64,000 nucleotides of DNA, taken from NCBI GenBank assembly GCA_964019695.1, contig OZ026524.1, positions 15,058,309-15,122,308 on the forward strand, read 5' to 3'. Positions 12,617-23,910 of the stretch are shown one piece after another. The position numbers and the translations under genes are program-made. The notes beneath the pieces are model-generated. The model made no database searches. It saw only the letters and a program-made list of their open reading frames with translations, and was not told where the DNA came from. This DNA is from Loripinus fragilis. Lineage: Eukaryota > Mollusca > Bivalvia > Lucinida > Lucinidae. Within the stretch, counting starts at the first letter, position 1. Every line of letters begins with the position of its first letter.

Positions 12617-12681
12617 ATCACGCCGAGGTGTTTTTTCTTCTTCCAACTCCAGTTTCTCCGGCTCCAACTCATCTTGCGACG
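12617..12681 (+). CDS. FAM124: FAM124-like protein, exon 2 (serine-rich)
   Basis: A 65-base exon is bounded by a TTTCATTTCCAG acceptor and a CG/GTAAGT donor. In the frame demanded by exon 3 it reads SRRGVFSSSNSSFSGSNSSC followed by D and a split glycine codon. This joins directly to the serine-rich start of exon 3 (SSISSISSRSETGSENTSIS). Both boundary phases match the neighbouring exons, and the other two frames lead to stops after splicing. The low-complexity serine stretch is probably a disordered leader ahead of the FAM124 domain. The exon is too short to have been predicted from length alone. Confidence 0.7.
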
Positions 12682-12734
12682 GTAAGTCCTGTTAATTCAA
12701 CTGACATAGGGCCAGTCTAGCCATAAAAGTTAGC

Positions 12735-12895
12735 GTAAATATACGATTATTTTCTTATCCATCAGTTTAAACATGTGTTTTGGGTGCTCAAAAGAACCGT
12801 CTCATTGAGACGGTTCTTTTGAATACCCACAACATATGTTTTGGTAGAGAAATAAGAAAAATATTTTTCAGTTACGCACTCTTATCTGGGGGCCT
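12735..12895 (+). mobile_element. hairpin MITE in FAM124 intron 2
   Basis: The flanks (TTATCCATCAGTTTAAAC on the left; ACCCACAACA, then GAGAAATAA and TACGCAC on the right) recur at 28225-28375, and parts recur near 16115-16165 and 39610-39635. The centre at 12789-12821 is a palindrome of CAAAAGAACCGTCTCA with its complement and one spacer base. In the 28 kb copy the centre is degraded. No coding capacity. Confidence 0.5.
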
Positions 12896-12984
12896 AAATT
12901 GTTTTCTTCGGTACAACTTTCTTGTCTTATTTTGTTCTGAACTTTTTGCTGCCTTTACTTGGGCTGAAGTCTTTCTAACTTGTC

Positions 12985-13260
12985 TATGTGGTCAACTCTT
13001 TCTAGTATATCTCTTTGCACAAAATTTTCGGGTCTATTCTATTCTATTCTAAACCTATTTCCATGCTCAGCTTTGACTCTTTGTAGCCTATCTCTGTCTT
13101 CAACTTGATCTAGCCTATTCATGTACTCTACTCTTTCTAGTCTATTCTGTCCCAGCACGTTCTAGCCTTGCCCCAACTCTTTCTTGCATATTTCTTTGCT
13201 CAACTATTTCTATTCTATTTCTATCCTCAACTTATGTGCTCAGATCTTTCTAGCCCATGT
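12985..13260 (+). repeat. degenerate pyrimidine-rich minisatellite
   Basis: Imperfect units resembling CTCAACTCTTTCTAGCCTAT recur about every 35-45 bases. The strand is C/T-rich across the array, which ends about 900 bases before the exon 3 acceptor of FAM124. Confidence 0.5.
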
Positions 13261-13549
13261 TCTGTGTTTGCTATTCCATTGCTTAACCTGACATATTTTA
13301 TTTGGACATGTACAATGACTTCATAGTTTTGAACATCAACCAGTAGCATCGTATCAGCGGCTACATTACATATGAGCTGTAAGTAAGAACGACCCATATC
13401 ATGATATTATATTTGGACCTCGTCGCGACAAAACCTGTCTTCGGGCTTTGTGACATAGCGAGACTCAAACCAGTCTCCTCAGCTACAGAGACTAGCTAGA
13501 AAATTGAAAACGTGCTTGTAGCAAGTTTAGATATTATGCTTTTCAAAAA

Positions 13550-13615
13550 GCGAATAACAAAGGCGCTGATCAGACTGCGCAGATGCGCAGGCTGATCTGC
13601 GCGTTTGTTATTCGC
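13550..13615 (+). repeat. imperfect 31-base-stem hairpin (CTGATCAGACTGCGC module)
   Basis: The left arm GCGAATAACAAAGGCGCTGA continues into TCAGACTGCGC, and the right arm mirrors it with about four mismatches around AGAT. The core belongs to the same module as 15727-15773, 39718-39765, 54188-54250 and 61926-61972. Confidence 0.65.
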
Positions 13616-14173
13616 AAACACCGAAGACAGGTTTTCTCGCGGCGAGGCCCATTTTGGTACTTATTGCATATGCGCAAAACCTTTAAACGCACATGCTGGC
13701 ATATCTAGTGGGGCTAGAGGTCTAAGTTTTGGTTCAAGTCTTCTTCTAGGTCCAAACATAGTGTTCGCGAGTAGCGATGGTTCTGGCAAGTCTGCGCATT
13801 TTCGCAGGCTCGCCTGAGACATCGTTGCTCGACACAATCATTTATTGTCCAAGAGAATGAATAATGGAAAGTCATAGCACAAAAAAATCCTTGAAAGACG
13901 ATTATATCTGGCATAAAAAGGTTACGTTTGTGAATGAAATAGCAAAGTTTGTAGAACCATCTCAGAGAATCATACAGTTTAGTACCATTTAACATAGCAT
14001 ATTTTGCCATGCGCCTCACTGTTAAGAAGGATATCAGCCCTGTTCAGGTTTGAACAACTTAAATGGCTGGTACGATGTCGCTAGTTTAAAATTATATTTT
14101 TCTCTTTAAAATATGACTTTAATTTTGTTTTGTCGCATTTTATTTAATGTTATTTCTTTTTGTTCCATTACAG

Positions 14174-15552
14174 GAAGTAGCATATCATCAATAAGTTCAA
14201 GGTCAGAGACCGGAAGTGAAAATACAAGTATATCCGAACATTCAGATACAGACTCATTAATGGTTCCCGATCAGCAAAGAATGTCCCTTCAATTTCTAAC
14301 AGACCCGAACGAGATCTCAGCCATGGAAGACTTGTATCAGCCTATATTAAACTGGATCGACCCTGACCTTCATATTATCAAGGTCACAGATAGTTCTGAA
14401 TGTGTAGACAATAATAGAACGTCCATGCTGGACAGTGGCACGAGAATACCCAGTATGGCAATAATGGTGTTCTTGCACGAGGAAGGAATGCTTGGATTCC
14501 AGAGAATTCAGACAGTGAAAAGAAACTTTGAGAAAGCCCCCTGGAAGTTTCACCATTCCGAGGAGGTTCATCGTGGTGCTATCAATCCGTATCCGTACAA
14601 CAGTCAGGACTTTTATTACACGTCAGAAAATCTTCCCCTTTGGGCCATACGCCAGGTACATTATGGCAAAGAACATATCAGAACAGTATTATTTGTGAGT
14701 GAAGATAACTGGGACAATATGGTGCAATTCTATAAGTTGTTAGTTGGAGCAGAACCCGATACCAAACGTGAAGACTTCTGTCTTTTTACGGTACATTCAC
14801 ATGTTAATTTTGATATTCAGCTTGCCCTGAAGAAACTTCAGAGTGATACCAAACCACGTGTTCTAGAAAATGTGAAAATACAATTCAGAGTGAATGATAT
14901 AAGCAATATTATGCCAATGTTTCCAAATGTGTGTCGACCTCTGTCAGACAGTCGATGGGAGACAACAGACAATGATGGGAATGTGGTTGTCATAGAAACA
15001 CCAGTTGTTGCTAGTAGTTGTAGTGATCGTAGTTCAGTATCAGACGCAAGTTCTATTTCTGGGAGAACTTCTATAAGAATGGGTTCTATAACGTATAAAA
15101 GAAATAGACCAGGATCTACTCAATCACGAAAAACTCGAAGTCCACACGTGTCAGAAAGTTATGCCACAATTAACAGACAGAACGAAAATGTAACAAAGGC
15201 ACTTCAAGGAAATAAAGGAAGTAAGTTAAATTTAGAACAATACCTTATAAGACCTCAGTTACGTAAGAACAAGGAGAATGAAACGCCAAGAAAATCAGCC
15301 AGTTTTAAAAATGAAAGAAATGTGGAGAATGATTTTACTGTGCCAGTGACACCAATGAATGACAAACTTCGTAAAATCAAAGAAAGCAACATCGCTTTTC
15401 AAACAAAGATACAAGCAATAGCTCAGGAAATACACATGAAACTGACAGCCTTACCTCAGACTGAAATTGATATCAACCAGAATAAGGTAGATAAGAGAAG
15501 GGAGTCTAGTAGTGAAACAAATGCCAATTGTCTAAAAAGTTTTTATGTCTAG
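14174..15552 (+). CDS. FAM124: FAM124-like protein, exon 3 (main coding exon, stop codon)
   Basis: This exon holds nearly all of a 494-residue FAM124-family protein. The FAM124 domain, a glyoxalase-like fold of unknown activity, spans about residues 73-310 of the spliced product. Family signatures visible include LQFLTDPNEI, LNWIDPDLHIIKV, APWKFHHSEEVHRG, LPLWAIRQVHYGKEHIRTVL (HYGKE at 198-202), DFCLFTVHSH, DIQLALKKL, and FPNVCRPLSDSRWETTDNDG. These align well with what I recall of vertebrate FAM124A and FAM124B. The C-terminal 180 residues are basic, Ser/Thr-rich and probably disordered, with a helical stretch near the end. The acceptor TTCCATTACAG precedes 14174; the ATG at 14113 lies in the intron and is not the start. 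A MITE begins 19 bases after the stop. Biochemical function is not established for the family; vertebrate FAM124B has been linked to CHD-type chromatin remodellers. Confidence 0.93.
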
Positions 15553-15571
15553 GCTGGAATTTCGAATAATG

Positions 15572-15805
15572 AGCCAGTGCATGAGATTTCCAACAATGTG
15601 ACATTTTGACATGTGTAGATCGGACGAGTCTCTGCAGCCTCCTTTAAAGCTTAGAAACCCCAAATGGTGTTCAGTTAGTAGATTAACAATCATAGAATGC
15701 TCAAGTGACTAGCAAAGGCTCTGATCAGACTGCGCGTATGCGCAGGCTGATCTGAGGCTTTGCTGGTCGCACATACTACATTGTTGGAAATCTCATGCAC
15801 TGGCT
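15572..15805 (+). mobile_element. MITE with 25-base perfect TIRs in the FAM124 3' UTR
   Basis: The left terminus AGCCAGTGCATGAGATTTCC plus AACAA is matched perfectly by the right terminus. The centre (15727-15773) is the CTGATCAGACTGCGC / GCGCAGGCTGATC hairpin flanked by AAAGGCT and AGGCTTT. The element starts 19 bases after the FAM124 stop, so a normal transcript would carry it. Other copies: 61779-62012 (near complete) and 39663-39811 (left end lost); a core fragment is at 17396-17420. Confidence 0.8.
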
Positions 15806-15839
15806 AATATGTGAGCACGTTCATTGGACTTGTAATAGA

Positions 15840-16015
15840 TGTACATGTACCATGGCTTGTCCGCATGTACGTGGAGATAACCCACGAGCTTTAGCGAGTG
15901 GATTATCTCACGTACATGTTGACAAACCATAGTATAGCTTTTTTTACCACATACATCAGTGTAGACGTTGCACATTAAACGATATATTATGCTTTAGTTG
16001 ATAAAGGTGGTATAA
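15840..16015 (+). repeat. hairpin element, GATAATCCAC family, copy 1
   Basis: A stem CATGTACGTGGAGATAACCC at 15864 is mirrored at 15898-15918 around a 12-base loop. The downstream part (ACCACATACATCAGTGTAGA ... AAAGGTGGTATAA) recurs at 58600-58672. The third copy at 61175-61260 keeps the stem but not this tail. Confidence 0.55.
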
Positions 16016-16564
16016 AGAATTGACGGGTCTCGCGACGAGTACAACGTATATTAGACAAATACATTATTTTGGGGAGATGTTGTGGGTTGGGAGATGAGGC
16101 CAGTATACAAATAAGTGTAAATGAGAAAAAGTAATTTTCAGGTACGCACTTTTATCTGGGTGTCTGGTTTTCCAGTCAATCCAGATGTACATGTCTATTT
16201 CTTACAGTGGAATCAATGATGACAATAAAACATGTTTAGATCCTGACCAATGGGCTTGAACTGCACCGTTTTTAATCAAGTATATATCAGGGTTCAGCAG
16301 GGCAAGGGTTTAATTTGTGTATTGCGGGTTAATAGATGGCATTATGACTGGTCTATAAGCATATCTGTGATATTTTTGTGTCTGTATTTATGTATGTATG
16401 TGTATACCATATCCAGTGCAATATTAGCAAACGTTCATGTTTGCAGTTTAATAAATATTAAAATCAGAAACAAATGCTGCTGTTTATTGTATTTCTGTTG
16501 TTTGATAGAGTGAGCACACGATCACAGTAGAGTTTAGCGTTAAAATATTAAAGGAATACATATA
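16016..16564. other. no gene seen
   Basis: AT-rich sequence with AATAAA hexamers at 16224 and 16450, either of which could serve as a polyadenylation signal for FAM124 if its 3' UTR is long. A fragment of the 12735-12895 MITE end lies near 16115-16165. Confidence 0.3.
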
Positions 16565-16770
16565 CAGTAAAACCTGTGTGAAACGGCCACTCTCAAAAAT
16601 ACCCAAAATTGGTTTTCATGACCAATTACCGCTTAATGCAGGTCAAAAGTATTGCAGAATACTCCAAGGGGAGCATTCTGCAATACCTTTGACCTTCATT
16701 AAGCTACCATTTGTCATTAAGATATTTGTTTTGTCTATTTTTGAGTGGCCGTTTTACACATATTTTACTG
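16565..16770 (+). mobile_element. pogo/Tc1-like MITE, copy 1 (TA target site)
   Basis: A 206-base element starts CAGTAAAACCTGTGT and ends with the imperfect complement ACACATATTTTACTG, flanked by TA on both sides. Inside is a foldback with AAGTATTGCAGAAT and ATTCTGCAATAC. The sister copy at 56590-56792 keeps the same layout. CAGT ends with a TA duplication suit the Tc1/mariner-pogo group; no transposase is present. Confidence 0.75.
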
Positions 16771-17131
16771 TACTTGTCGAATCAGTAAATACAGTAGCAG
16801 AACATGATCAACTATGTAACTCTACTATGATTGAGTGCAAACTATACGCATGCAGCCACATTATAGTGGTTACAGCAACCACAGGGCGGCTGGCAACACA
16901 CTCTATGGTTACAAGAACACGTATTAAACAATACAAAAAACAAATAAAAGAAACACTTAGCCTTGTAAATGCCATAGTCAGATATCATAGCCTTTATATA
17001 TGGGCTTCGTCGCGAGAAAACCTGATATTTTTGCATACAAAAAACAAAATTGAAGACCATCCTGCGCTTCCACGCAGCCTGACCAACGCCCATGTTATTG
17101 GATCTCTGGAAACTATAATAGCAAATTTTTG

Positions 17132-17342
17132 ATATTCTAGCTAGTCTCTGTAACTGAGCAGATTGGTTTGATTCTTACTCGGTCGGTAGCCCAGATGACA
17201 GGTCTCTCCGCGACGATGCTCATATGGCACCAAGATACAGGAGCAAATGGGCATCTTCCCGAGAAAACCTATCTTCGGGGTTGGGGATCAGGTAAGCGGA
17301 CTCAAGCCAGCTTGCTCAGCAACTGGGACTAGCTAGAGTATT
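17132..17342. mobile_element. MITE with CTAGCTAG...CTGAGCAG ends
   Basis: The left end TATTCTAGCTAGTCTCTGTA and the right end TGGGACTAGCTAGAGTAT form imperfect inverted ends of about 30 bases. Inside is CTTCGGGG next to GAGAAAACCT. Half copies occur at 13425-13500, 7915-7945 and 63940-63970, and a GCTTCGTCGCGAGAAAACCT motif lies at 17003. Confidence 0.45.
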
Positions 17343-18077
17343 GGAATTCTTAATGTTTTTTGTTTAGCTATGATACATTCCAGAAAGTTATCACAGAGGC
17401 TTTGATCAGACTGCGCGTATGCCACATAACATAATAATTCAGCAGACAACTCCTGCTTTTGTAACCATGATATCATGCAAGACAACTTTTCAACACAGAC
17501 GCAAAAGCAACCACCACATCGCTGTCACTATAACAATTAGCATGTACCACAGTCATTAAAACAGACAAGACATTGTTTATTGGGGTAATACTTAAAGTTT
17601 CTTGTCAGACATACATACATAACAACATATTCATTCATAAATGGTCAGAACAGAACAGAACACATTTAACAAAAAAGTCATGAATGGTCTCGGAAAAAAT
17701 ATCAAAAACATAAATCAACCATCGATAACAAAGACAACGACAATAAGACGACATCACAGTCACTGCAACAACTAACATATGCCAGAGTCGCTAAAGCAAT
17801 ATCGCAGAAATTCACCATGATATGTTCTTAAGGGTTTCATTGGGAAGCAAAGAATGCGCCAAAGATTTGAAAGTGTAGAGTGGGTAAGAAGGCGTGAAAT
17901 CTCCCTAAAAGTCACTTGTGAAAAAGTGAGATTTTCAAACTGTGATTTTTGCAATAATTTTTGTGACTATGAATGGACAAACATATACAATATTCAGAAA
18001 CATGTTCAAACCGAGGGAAAGGGGGAGATAAATACGGCTTAACATAGCTACTGCGAAACTTGTATTTTGATACTATA
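17343..18077. other. no gene seen
   Basis: Contains a truncated CTGATCAGACTGCGCGTATG core at 17403-17422 that stops abruptly. Otherwise unremarkable AT-rich DNA with short chance ORFs. Confidence 0.3.
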
Positions 18078-19002
18078 CTGAACAAAAGTGAAAACGCTAC
18101 ACCTGAATTGTTTGCCATCTATATACAAAATTATGCAAACCACGAATGCAAAGGAAAGTGTATCGTAATGTTCAGATACTGGGTAATGCATAACAGTAAA
18201 AGTTTTACGGATATTGTCACGAGGAAACACATGAAAGCCATTTAAATGCGACAGGGGTCCATTTTTTCAGGTTGCCAATTTGAACGGAAATCGAACACAA
18301 TTTAGGCCTTCAGAAATCCACTACCAACGAGATCCGACTGCACGAAATGGTAATCTAGACATGTGACAACCAAAAATGTGAAGGACTTATCTCAAGTGTG
18401 TTTTGATTGTTTAGAAAAGCAATCTTAAAAAGCGGATTTTCACTCAAATTGCCAAGTTTAAAAATTTAACACTGAAATCTCCATAGGAAAATCAATGTGT
18501 TGTTGCATCTTTGTATGAGGACATTACTAGTCGAGAAATGGTAGACACAATGTGCTGAGAGGTCTACCTGAATTGGCAAAAGAAAATTATCGAAAATCGT
18601 GATAAATCGAAGATTACCAAACATTTAATATTTCCTATTTGTTTTTGTCAAAGGGAGATAATTTTCAATATTTTACAAATTCTCTAAATTCGAAATTGAT
18701 TTCTGAGCTTGTTTCAAGTGATTAAGCAGTTTTCTTGTGTCTTTATGCAACACAATTAAGACCAATTTTGATAAGCGTTACAATTTTAATTTGCGCATGC
18801 GCAATAGCAAATTTCAGTGAATAAAGCTTTAAACACTCAAAGGAGCATAACTCATACATCAAACGAGACAAATTGGTGGAGTTTCGACGAATCGCTTGCT
18901 GGATGTCTGGGCAACATTATTAAGCTTTAGTAAATACTTTTTGTTTAATACTTTCTCATAAAATATAGATAATTGTAGTATAGCGTTTTCACTTTTGTTC
19001 AG
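18078..19002. mobile_element. Tc1/mariner-like non-autonomous element
   Basis: Both ends carry CTGAACAAAAGTGAAAACGC as inverted repeats, flanked by TA. The 925-base interior has no transposase-like reading frame. The terminal sequence resembles a known animal Tc1 end (CTGAACAAAAATATAAACGC, from memory). Remaining interior is AT-rich. Confidence 0.7.
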
Positions 19003-20239
19003 TATATATCAGTTTGAAGGGCTAAAAAGTAATGTTTTTGATTAATTCCACAACTGTGTATTATTATCAAAGAATACAAAATAGATTTATCTCACAATAT
19101 CTGGTTCGATCTATCTGATCAGTAATCATGCATACTATTCAAGCGTACAAAATGCAGTAAACACTTCATAATTTTAATAAACAAACGGGGATGCTTCAAT
19201 GTTTTTCGTATAAAAGTATGTTCCCCCGCCTTGACCCTCTTTCCCACTAACATATATTGTGTAAATACATTACAGACGTTTACCTTTTAAAGGATTTGCT
19301 GGGTCAAGGTGGATAACACACTGCATCCCCGGTCAGAGGCAATAACTGCATTTTGCACGCTTAAATAGTGCGCAAGCATACAAATCAAACAGATAGAATC
19401 GTGCATTGCTGGATGAATCTCTGGTTAGGACTAAAATCGGACAATGCAAACATTTGGTTTGCACTGGCGAATCACTATCGGTTTAAACTTCACTGGAAAA
19501 ACCAAACTATACTGACAAACTTTAAAAACGCAACACTTGGAAAACAACTTTAATTTATGTCTTGAAAAAGAATGCACTGTGAAAACGATCATTTTGATTG
19601 CATGTTTAGCATTAAGTATCACATGAAAAACTTGTCCAATCTACCAATCTAAATGAATAAAAACGTTAAAATGTCTTTTTAGGAAGGTGCCAACTATTTC
19701 ATGTGACAAAATATTATCAGTAAATGATTCCCTACTTCTTTAAATCAAAAAACTATGAGAAACATCAACTATGTGCCATGGGCTTTGTCAGTCATCGAGA
19801 AATCCATCTCATAGTGATTGACAGGTCTGCTATACCGCTTATTTGCTTATTTGATGTTTATCTGTTAGTAGCCTTTCATTTGATGATTACAAATCTCTGT
19901 TAAAGTCACTAAATCATTCGAAGCAGTCACGTCGTCGAGTTAAGTTCTACAATCAACTGACAGTAGTATGCACGACCCCACGTTGAATGTTTGCTAATAA
20001 GAATGACACTCTAGGTATTGAAATTGAAAACAAAGTTCGGGTATCAAACTATATCTATCAAGGTGGATGGATAGCCATTCTGAAATAGGTTCTGTACGAA
20101 AGAGGGTCCAAAATCATATATCGCCTAGTTATAAAAGTAATGGTTTCAAGAAATGTAGACACAATTATCCCTTAAATAAGCTCAGACAATATATAGCCGT
20201 CCTATAAGCAAATATGTGTTAAAATATTTGGCCGTCATA
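19003..20239. other. no gene seen
   Basis: AT-rich sequence without a supported ORF, repeat pair or RNA gene. Confidence 0.3.
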
Positions 20240-20660
20240 CAGGCAAATATATGTTAACATGTATTAGTATGCAAAATTTGATTAAAATATATACCATGCA
20301 GTTCAAGAGTTTTGAGCATTTTTCACTAAAAGACGTCGACCGGCCAACTGATGCTCAGAAACCCTTGTCACCTTTTTGCATACCAGTGGCTAGACAATAT
20401 TAAACTAAATAAGCATGCAAAATTTGGTTCAAGAGGTAAGAGGATTTTCACTGATCACAACAGGCTGGACTGATACTCAGCAAATCCTCGTCCATCAAAT
20501 AGGTGGTTTCGCATGCCAGTGGTTAGGGAATGCTGACATGCATATGTATGAAAAATGTGATCAAAATATACCACGTGGTTCAAGAGTTATGAACATTTTC
20601 ACTAACTGTAACGGACAGACGGACATATGGACAGATGGATGGACGGATGGACTCACATAG
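20240..20660 (+). repeat. degenerate tandem repeat ending in a GGAC/GGAT microsatellite
   Basis: Units with ATGCAAAATTTG, TATACCATG or TATACCACG, GGTTCAAGAG and TGCATACCAGTGG recur two or three times. The array ends with GACGGACA / GGATGGAC repeats at 20615-20655. This arrangement looks like a dispersed low-copy repeat, not coding DNA. Confidence 0.45.
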
Positions 20661-21524
20661 TGATTATAGTGCAGACCCAAGGATCGTGCAATTAATACAA
20701 AACTAAAGTGTTTGGCTGAAGAAGCCAACTCATGGTGACAACATCGAAGCAAAGTAAGATTATATTCAACTGCCTTTTGAACGATATAAAGGGAAGATAA
20801 TGTTGCGTTTCTAAAGTATTTTAGTATACATTGCATACAACTGATTTTATGATCGACAGTTGATTTGCTTTATAAGTATTGTATCATTGCAAAGTACATG
20901 TATCTTCGGATACAGATTCCAATAGGTATTTAACTTTCTTCTAAGTCCCTTTGGCATGATTTCATTCATCTATGTGCTGTATTTGTACATAATAAAGTAT
21001 TTAAACCAAAGAAATCTCATCTAACAGAATAAATGGGACTGAAGTGTTTTTCTTTGGTGTAATTGCCAGACTTCCGTTATAAGTATAATTAAGATATTTT
21101 AGGCAATTAGGATTATTTCTTTAGAGACGTAACAAAGGTCGTAATTAGCCTAAACAAATGACTCATAAAATGTTTTTACTCACTGCTCAAATAAATATTG
21201 AAATGATTCAAACGAAGTACCGCGTTTCTCTCCAAAATAGCGATTTTCTACTAGCTGAGCAGATTAAGTCAATATTCGAGTGGAATTGTGCATTTAGCGA
21301 AACAAGCATGCTTTTTTTTTGCAAGTTTACTCTTTTTATAAAACCTATTGGTCACTGAAAAAAAATCAAAATGGCGACCATTTTCAAAAATGGCAGCCAT
21401 TACTATTCTTTGTAGGACTTCTCAATGAAAATGAAATAATATACATTCCTACAACGTTGCATATGCACCAGGTTACAGCTTGCAGTCTCTACAAACTTTT
21501 AAAAGAGGCATATTTTTAATATGA
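20661..21524. other. no gene seen
   Basis: Contains a short self-complementary patch around AAAATGGCGACCATTTTC (21369-21403). No supported coding frame. Confidence 0.3.
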
Positions 21525-23700
21525 CAGTAATGATGATGGATTCCAACAGGCTGCACTTTGTTTTGAAGGGTGGTGTGAAAAAGACAAGAGGACAGCCCTC
21601 AGTATGCGGTTTGGTATTTGGTATTATCAATGGAAATGACAACCGTATATCTTGTCCGATTATTCAGAGAAGCCAATTTTGTTTTGTATTGCCAAGTAGT
21701 CAGCAGCTCTTATGCCGCATTTCTTTGCCAACAACTATACACATTCGCTTCCTATTCACTTGAGAGACGTGTTAACATTAGAGCAGCGATACCCTGTTCT
21801 GCTTCATGAATTCATGTCAGGAAAATTTGTTGTCTTCAAGTCCAAACGACCATTTTTTGGCTACGGCTATTTAACCAAGCTCATGAGCATTCAAACGTTG
21901 AAATAAAATCTGATTGTGAAGCAATCGGCATAACAGACCTATACTGGGTGGTAGCTGTCTGAGGTATGTCGCCTTGTTGCAGAGTACGAATTACATGCAG
22001 ATTCAAATGAAAGAGTCAGGCACCAGACAAAGACCACTCAAAAATCTTTCTTTGAAAAGGTACTCAAGTTATACTCTACTTTTAAAGAAATTTGTGATCC
22101 CTTCCAGGAAGAGACGAAAGATTTATTGATCCTTGACACAAAAGCAATTTCCACGTCATTTGCTACCTAAATGGTCATCCCTCACCACCAGAATGGCAGA
22201 ACTAGATTCAGAGATTTCATGGAAGGTCTGGAAAGCAAAGACATGCTATCATTTTATAAACCAATCAAGCGGAACAAGCTTGGTTTCTTTAATCAAAAAC
22301 CAAAACCGTATCTGGAAATTTGAAACAGAGGGTTTTAAGGGATGACTGTCCTATTTTCTCAAAGCTCTTCATATACTACCAGTCAAGAGGGTTTGATTGC
22401 TAGAATTTATCAATCACACGAATCAATTTTTCCCCGGCAGCACTGATTGATGGCACATAACTACATAGTTGTCAGAAGTCACAACTTTCATCTGTCCTTG
22501 AGAGAGACGTCACAAGTCCGGATAATAAACCCGTTATTACTGTCATTGTTAATGCTGTTTTGACACTGGTTAACTCACTACAATCTCGATTTTGACATTT
22601 GTAGAGTATGCCATGCTAGATGTGCTACAAAAAGTACAATCGTTCTGTGCTACAGAACTAATATGATTGTGTTCGACGTCTACGTGCCAGCTACAAATAA
22701 TCTGGAAAACGGATCCTTCAGAAATAGAGAGAACCTACATTATAAGAAAACAGCAGACTCGGTTTTATTGGGTCTGTTCATGAGAGCTAATGAAAAGTGC
22801 AACAATTCTCACGACTCCTAGCACCAGCTTAAGCTATATTCTGCCTGAAAGCTGAGACACGAACTAAACAAGACCAAGGAGGTAGACGAAGGGCGACTGA
22901 GACAAGATACGTTCCTACCAATTTGTATAGCTTTCTCAGAGTTGGTGACAACGAGGCTGAGCTGTTCAACAGTTTAGCAGACACTCTTGATGAAAATTGT
23001 ATTAGTGACTAGTAAAAAGGATGTTCTGTGCAATATCCGATTCAACAGTGAAGGACTCATGCCTTGCAATCAAGAAGTTGATACTCAAATCTTTCTGTAT
23101 GTCAGACATGCTGTTACATGGGGGACACACACAATTGATAATAAAAGCAAATGACACAAACGTTTAGGTCACAGCTGAAAGTAGGAGTCCGATATTTTGT
23201 AAACTTGGTGTAAATAAAGCTTTGGATTCCATTTGGTCAGAGAGATAAACATAAGTGGATTCCAGTACATGCTTTTTGCTGAAAAATTGTCGTGGAAAAT
23301 TCCAAGGCACTCCATTCTTTTGCGCTTTCACAGAGTGTGCTGTCGTGTCAGCCGTTCGTGGAAAGGGGAAAACTGATTAGCAAAATTGATTGCTTATCCT
23401 ACACAAAGCTCAGTATGCATCCACCTATTGTTGGTGACGAAAAACAAAAGTTCTGGGAAAGTTTTTAATCACCATGTATGACAGATCTAGTCAGAACACA
23501 GACATTGATGCTGTAATGTCAGACAGGAAACAAAGGTAATATGACACAATACCTCAAACTCGGGCATTTCTGGTTCAACATACTAAACGAGCTGCACACC
23601 AAGCAGACTGTATTTTTAGTCACTCTACACAACGTCAAAGGACCATTGAAAGTTCTAGTTGATGGGGTTGGCAGCAGTAAGATAGCTATTGGTATATAAC
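21525..23700 (+). pseudogene. fossil of an uncharacterised repetitive invertebrate ORF family
   Basis: A decayed coding region about 2.2 kb long runs through many frameshifts and stops. Recognisable islands in order: LPIHLRDVLTLEQRYPVLL and GKFVVFKSKRPF (21740-21860); DPFQEETKDLLILDTK (around 22100); MEGLESKDMLSFYKPIKRNK (around 22220); a RDDCPIFSKLFI-like run near 22340; a D-V-Y region near 22675; and LWIPFGQRDKHKWIPVHAF (around 23220-23270). Their order and wording resemble a large family of unnamed proteins, widely repeated in molluscs and cnidarians, that carries an HEEADTR motif. I cannot name its enzymatic role. The frame is broken too often to make protein. A transposon or retroelement origin is likely but inferred. 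Confidence 0.5.
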
Positions 23701-23910
23701 ATGGATGACCTTACCACCAATTGTTGAAAACTGTCAACAGCTAACAAAGTGTGGAAAGTATTATCACGGAACTGAGCAATGTCAAATATGAAGATAAGCA
23801 CCAATGCATATGCCTAGCATAAAATGAACCTGCAATTATCTATGTGTCTTGGCAGGAGCTACAGTAACGCTAATACATAAATGTAGTTGCATGAGAGTGG
23901 ATCAGGCCTC

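Larger units (their letters stand above)
12682..14173 (+). other. FAM124 intron 2, carrying hairpin elements and a pyrimidine-rich minisatellite
   Basis: The 1.49 kb intron begins GTAAGT and ends TTTGTTCCATTACAG. It holds a hairpin MITE (about 12735-12895) with a 16-base perfect stem around one base at 12789-12821. A degenerate pyrimidine-rich tandem array follows at 12985-13260. A 66-base imperfect hairpin lies at 13550-13615, and a repeat at 13640-13830 is also present near 30190-30340 and 52960-53180. Confidence 0.55.

Noticed and set aside
14113..14173. ATG at 14113 as the start of the FAM124 protein
   Set aside because: It is followed by a strong TTCCATTACAG acceptor at 14173, the intervening residues are not family-like, and phase-matched upstream exons exist.
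16578..17132. 184-codon ORF
   Set aside because: Its first part lies inside a TA-flanked MITE (16565-16770) and the rest crosses repeat text; no protein family features.
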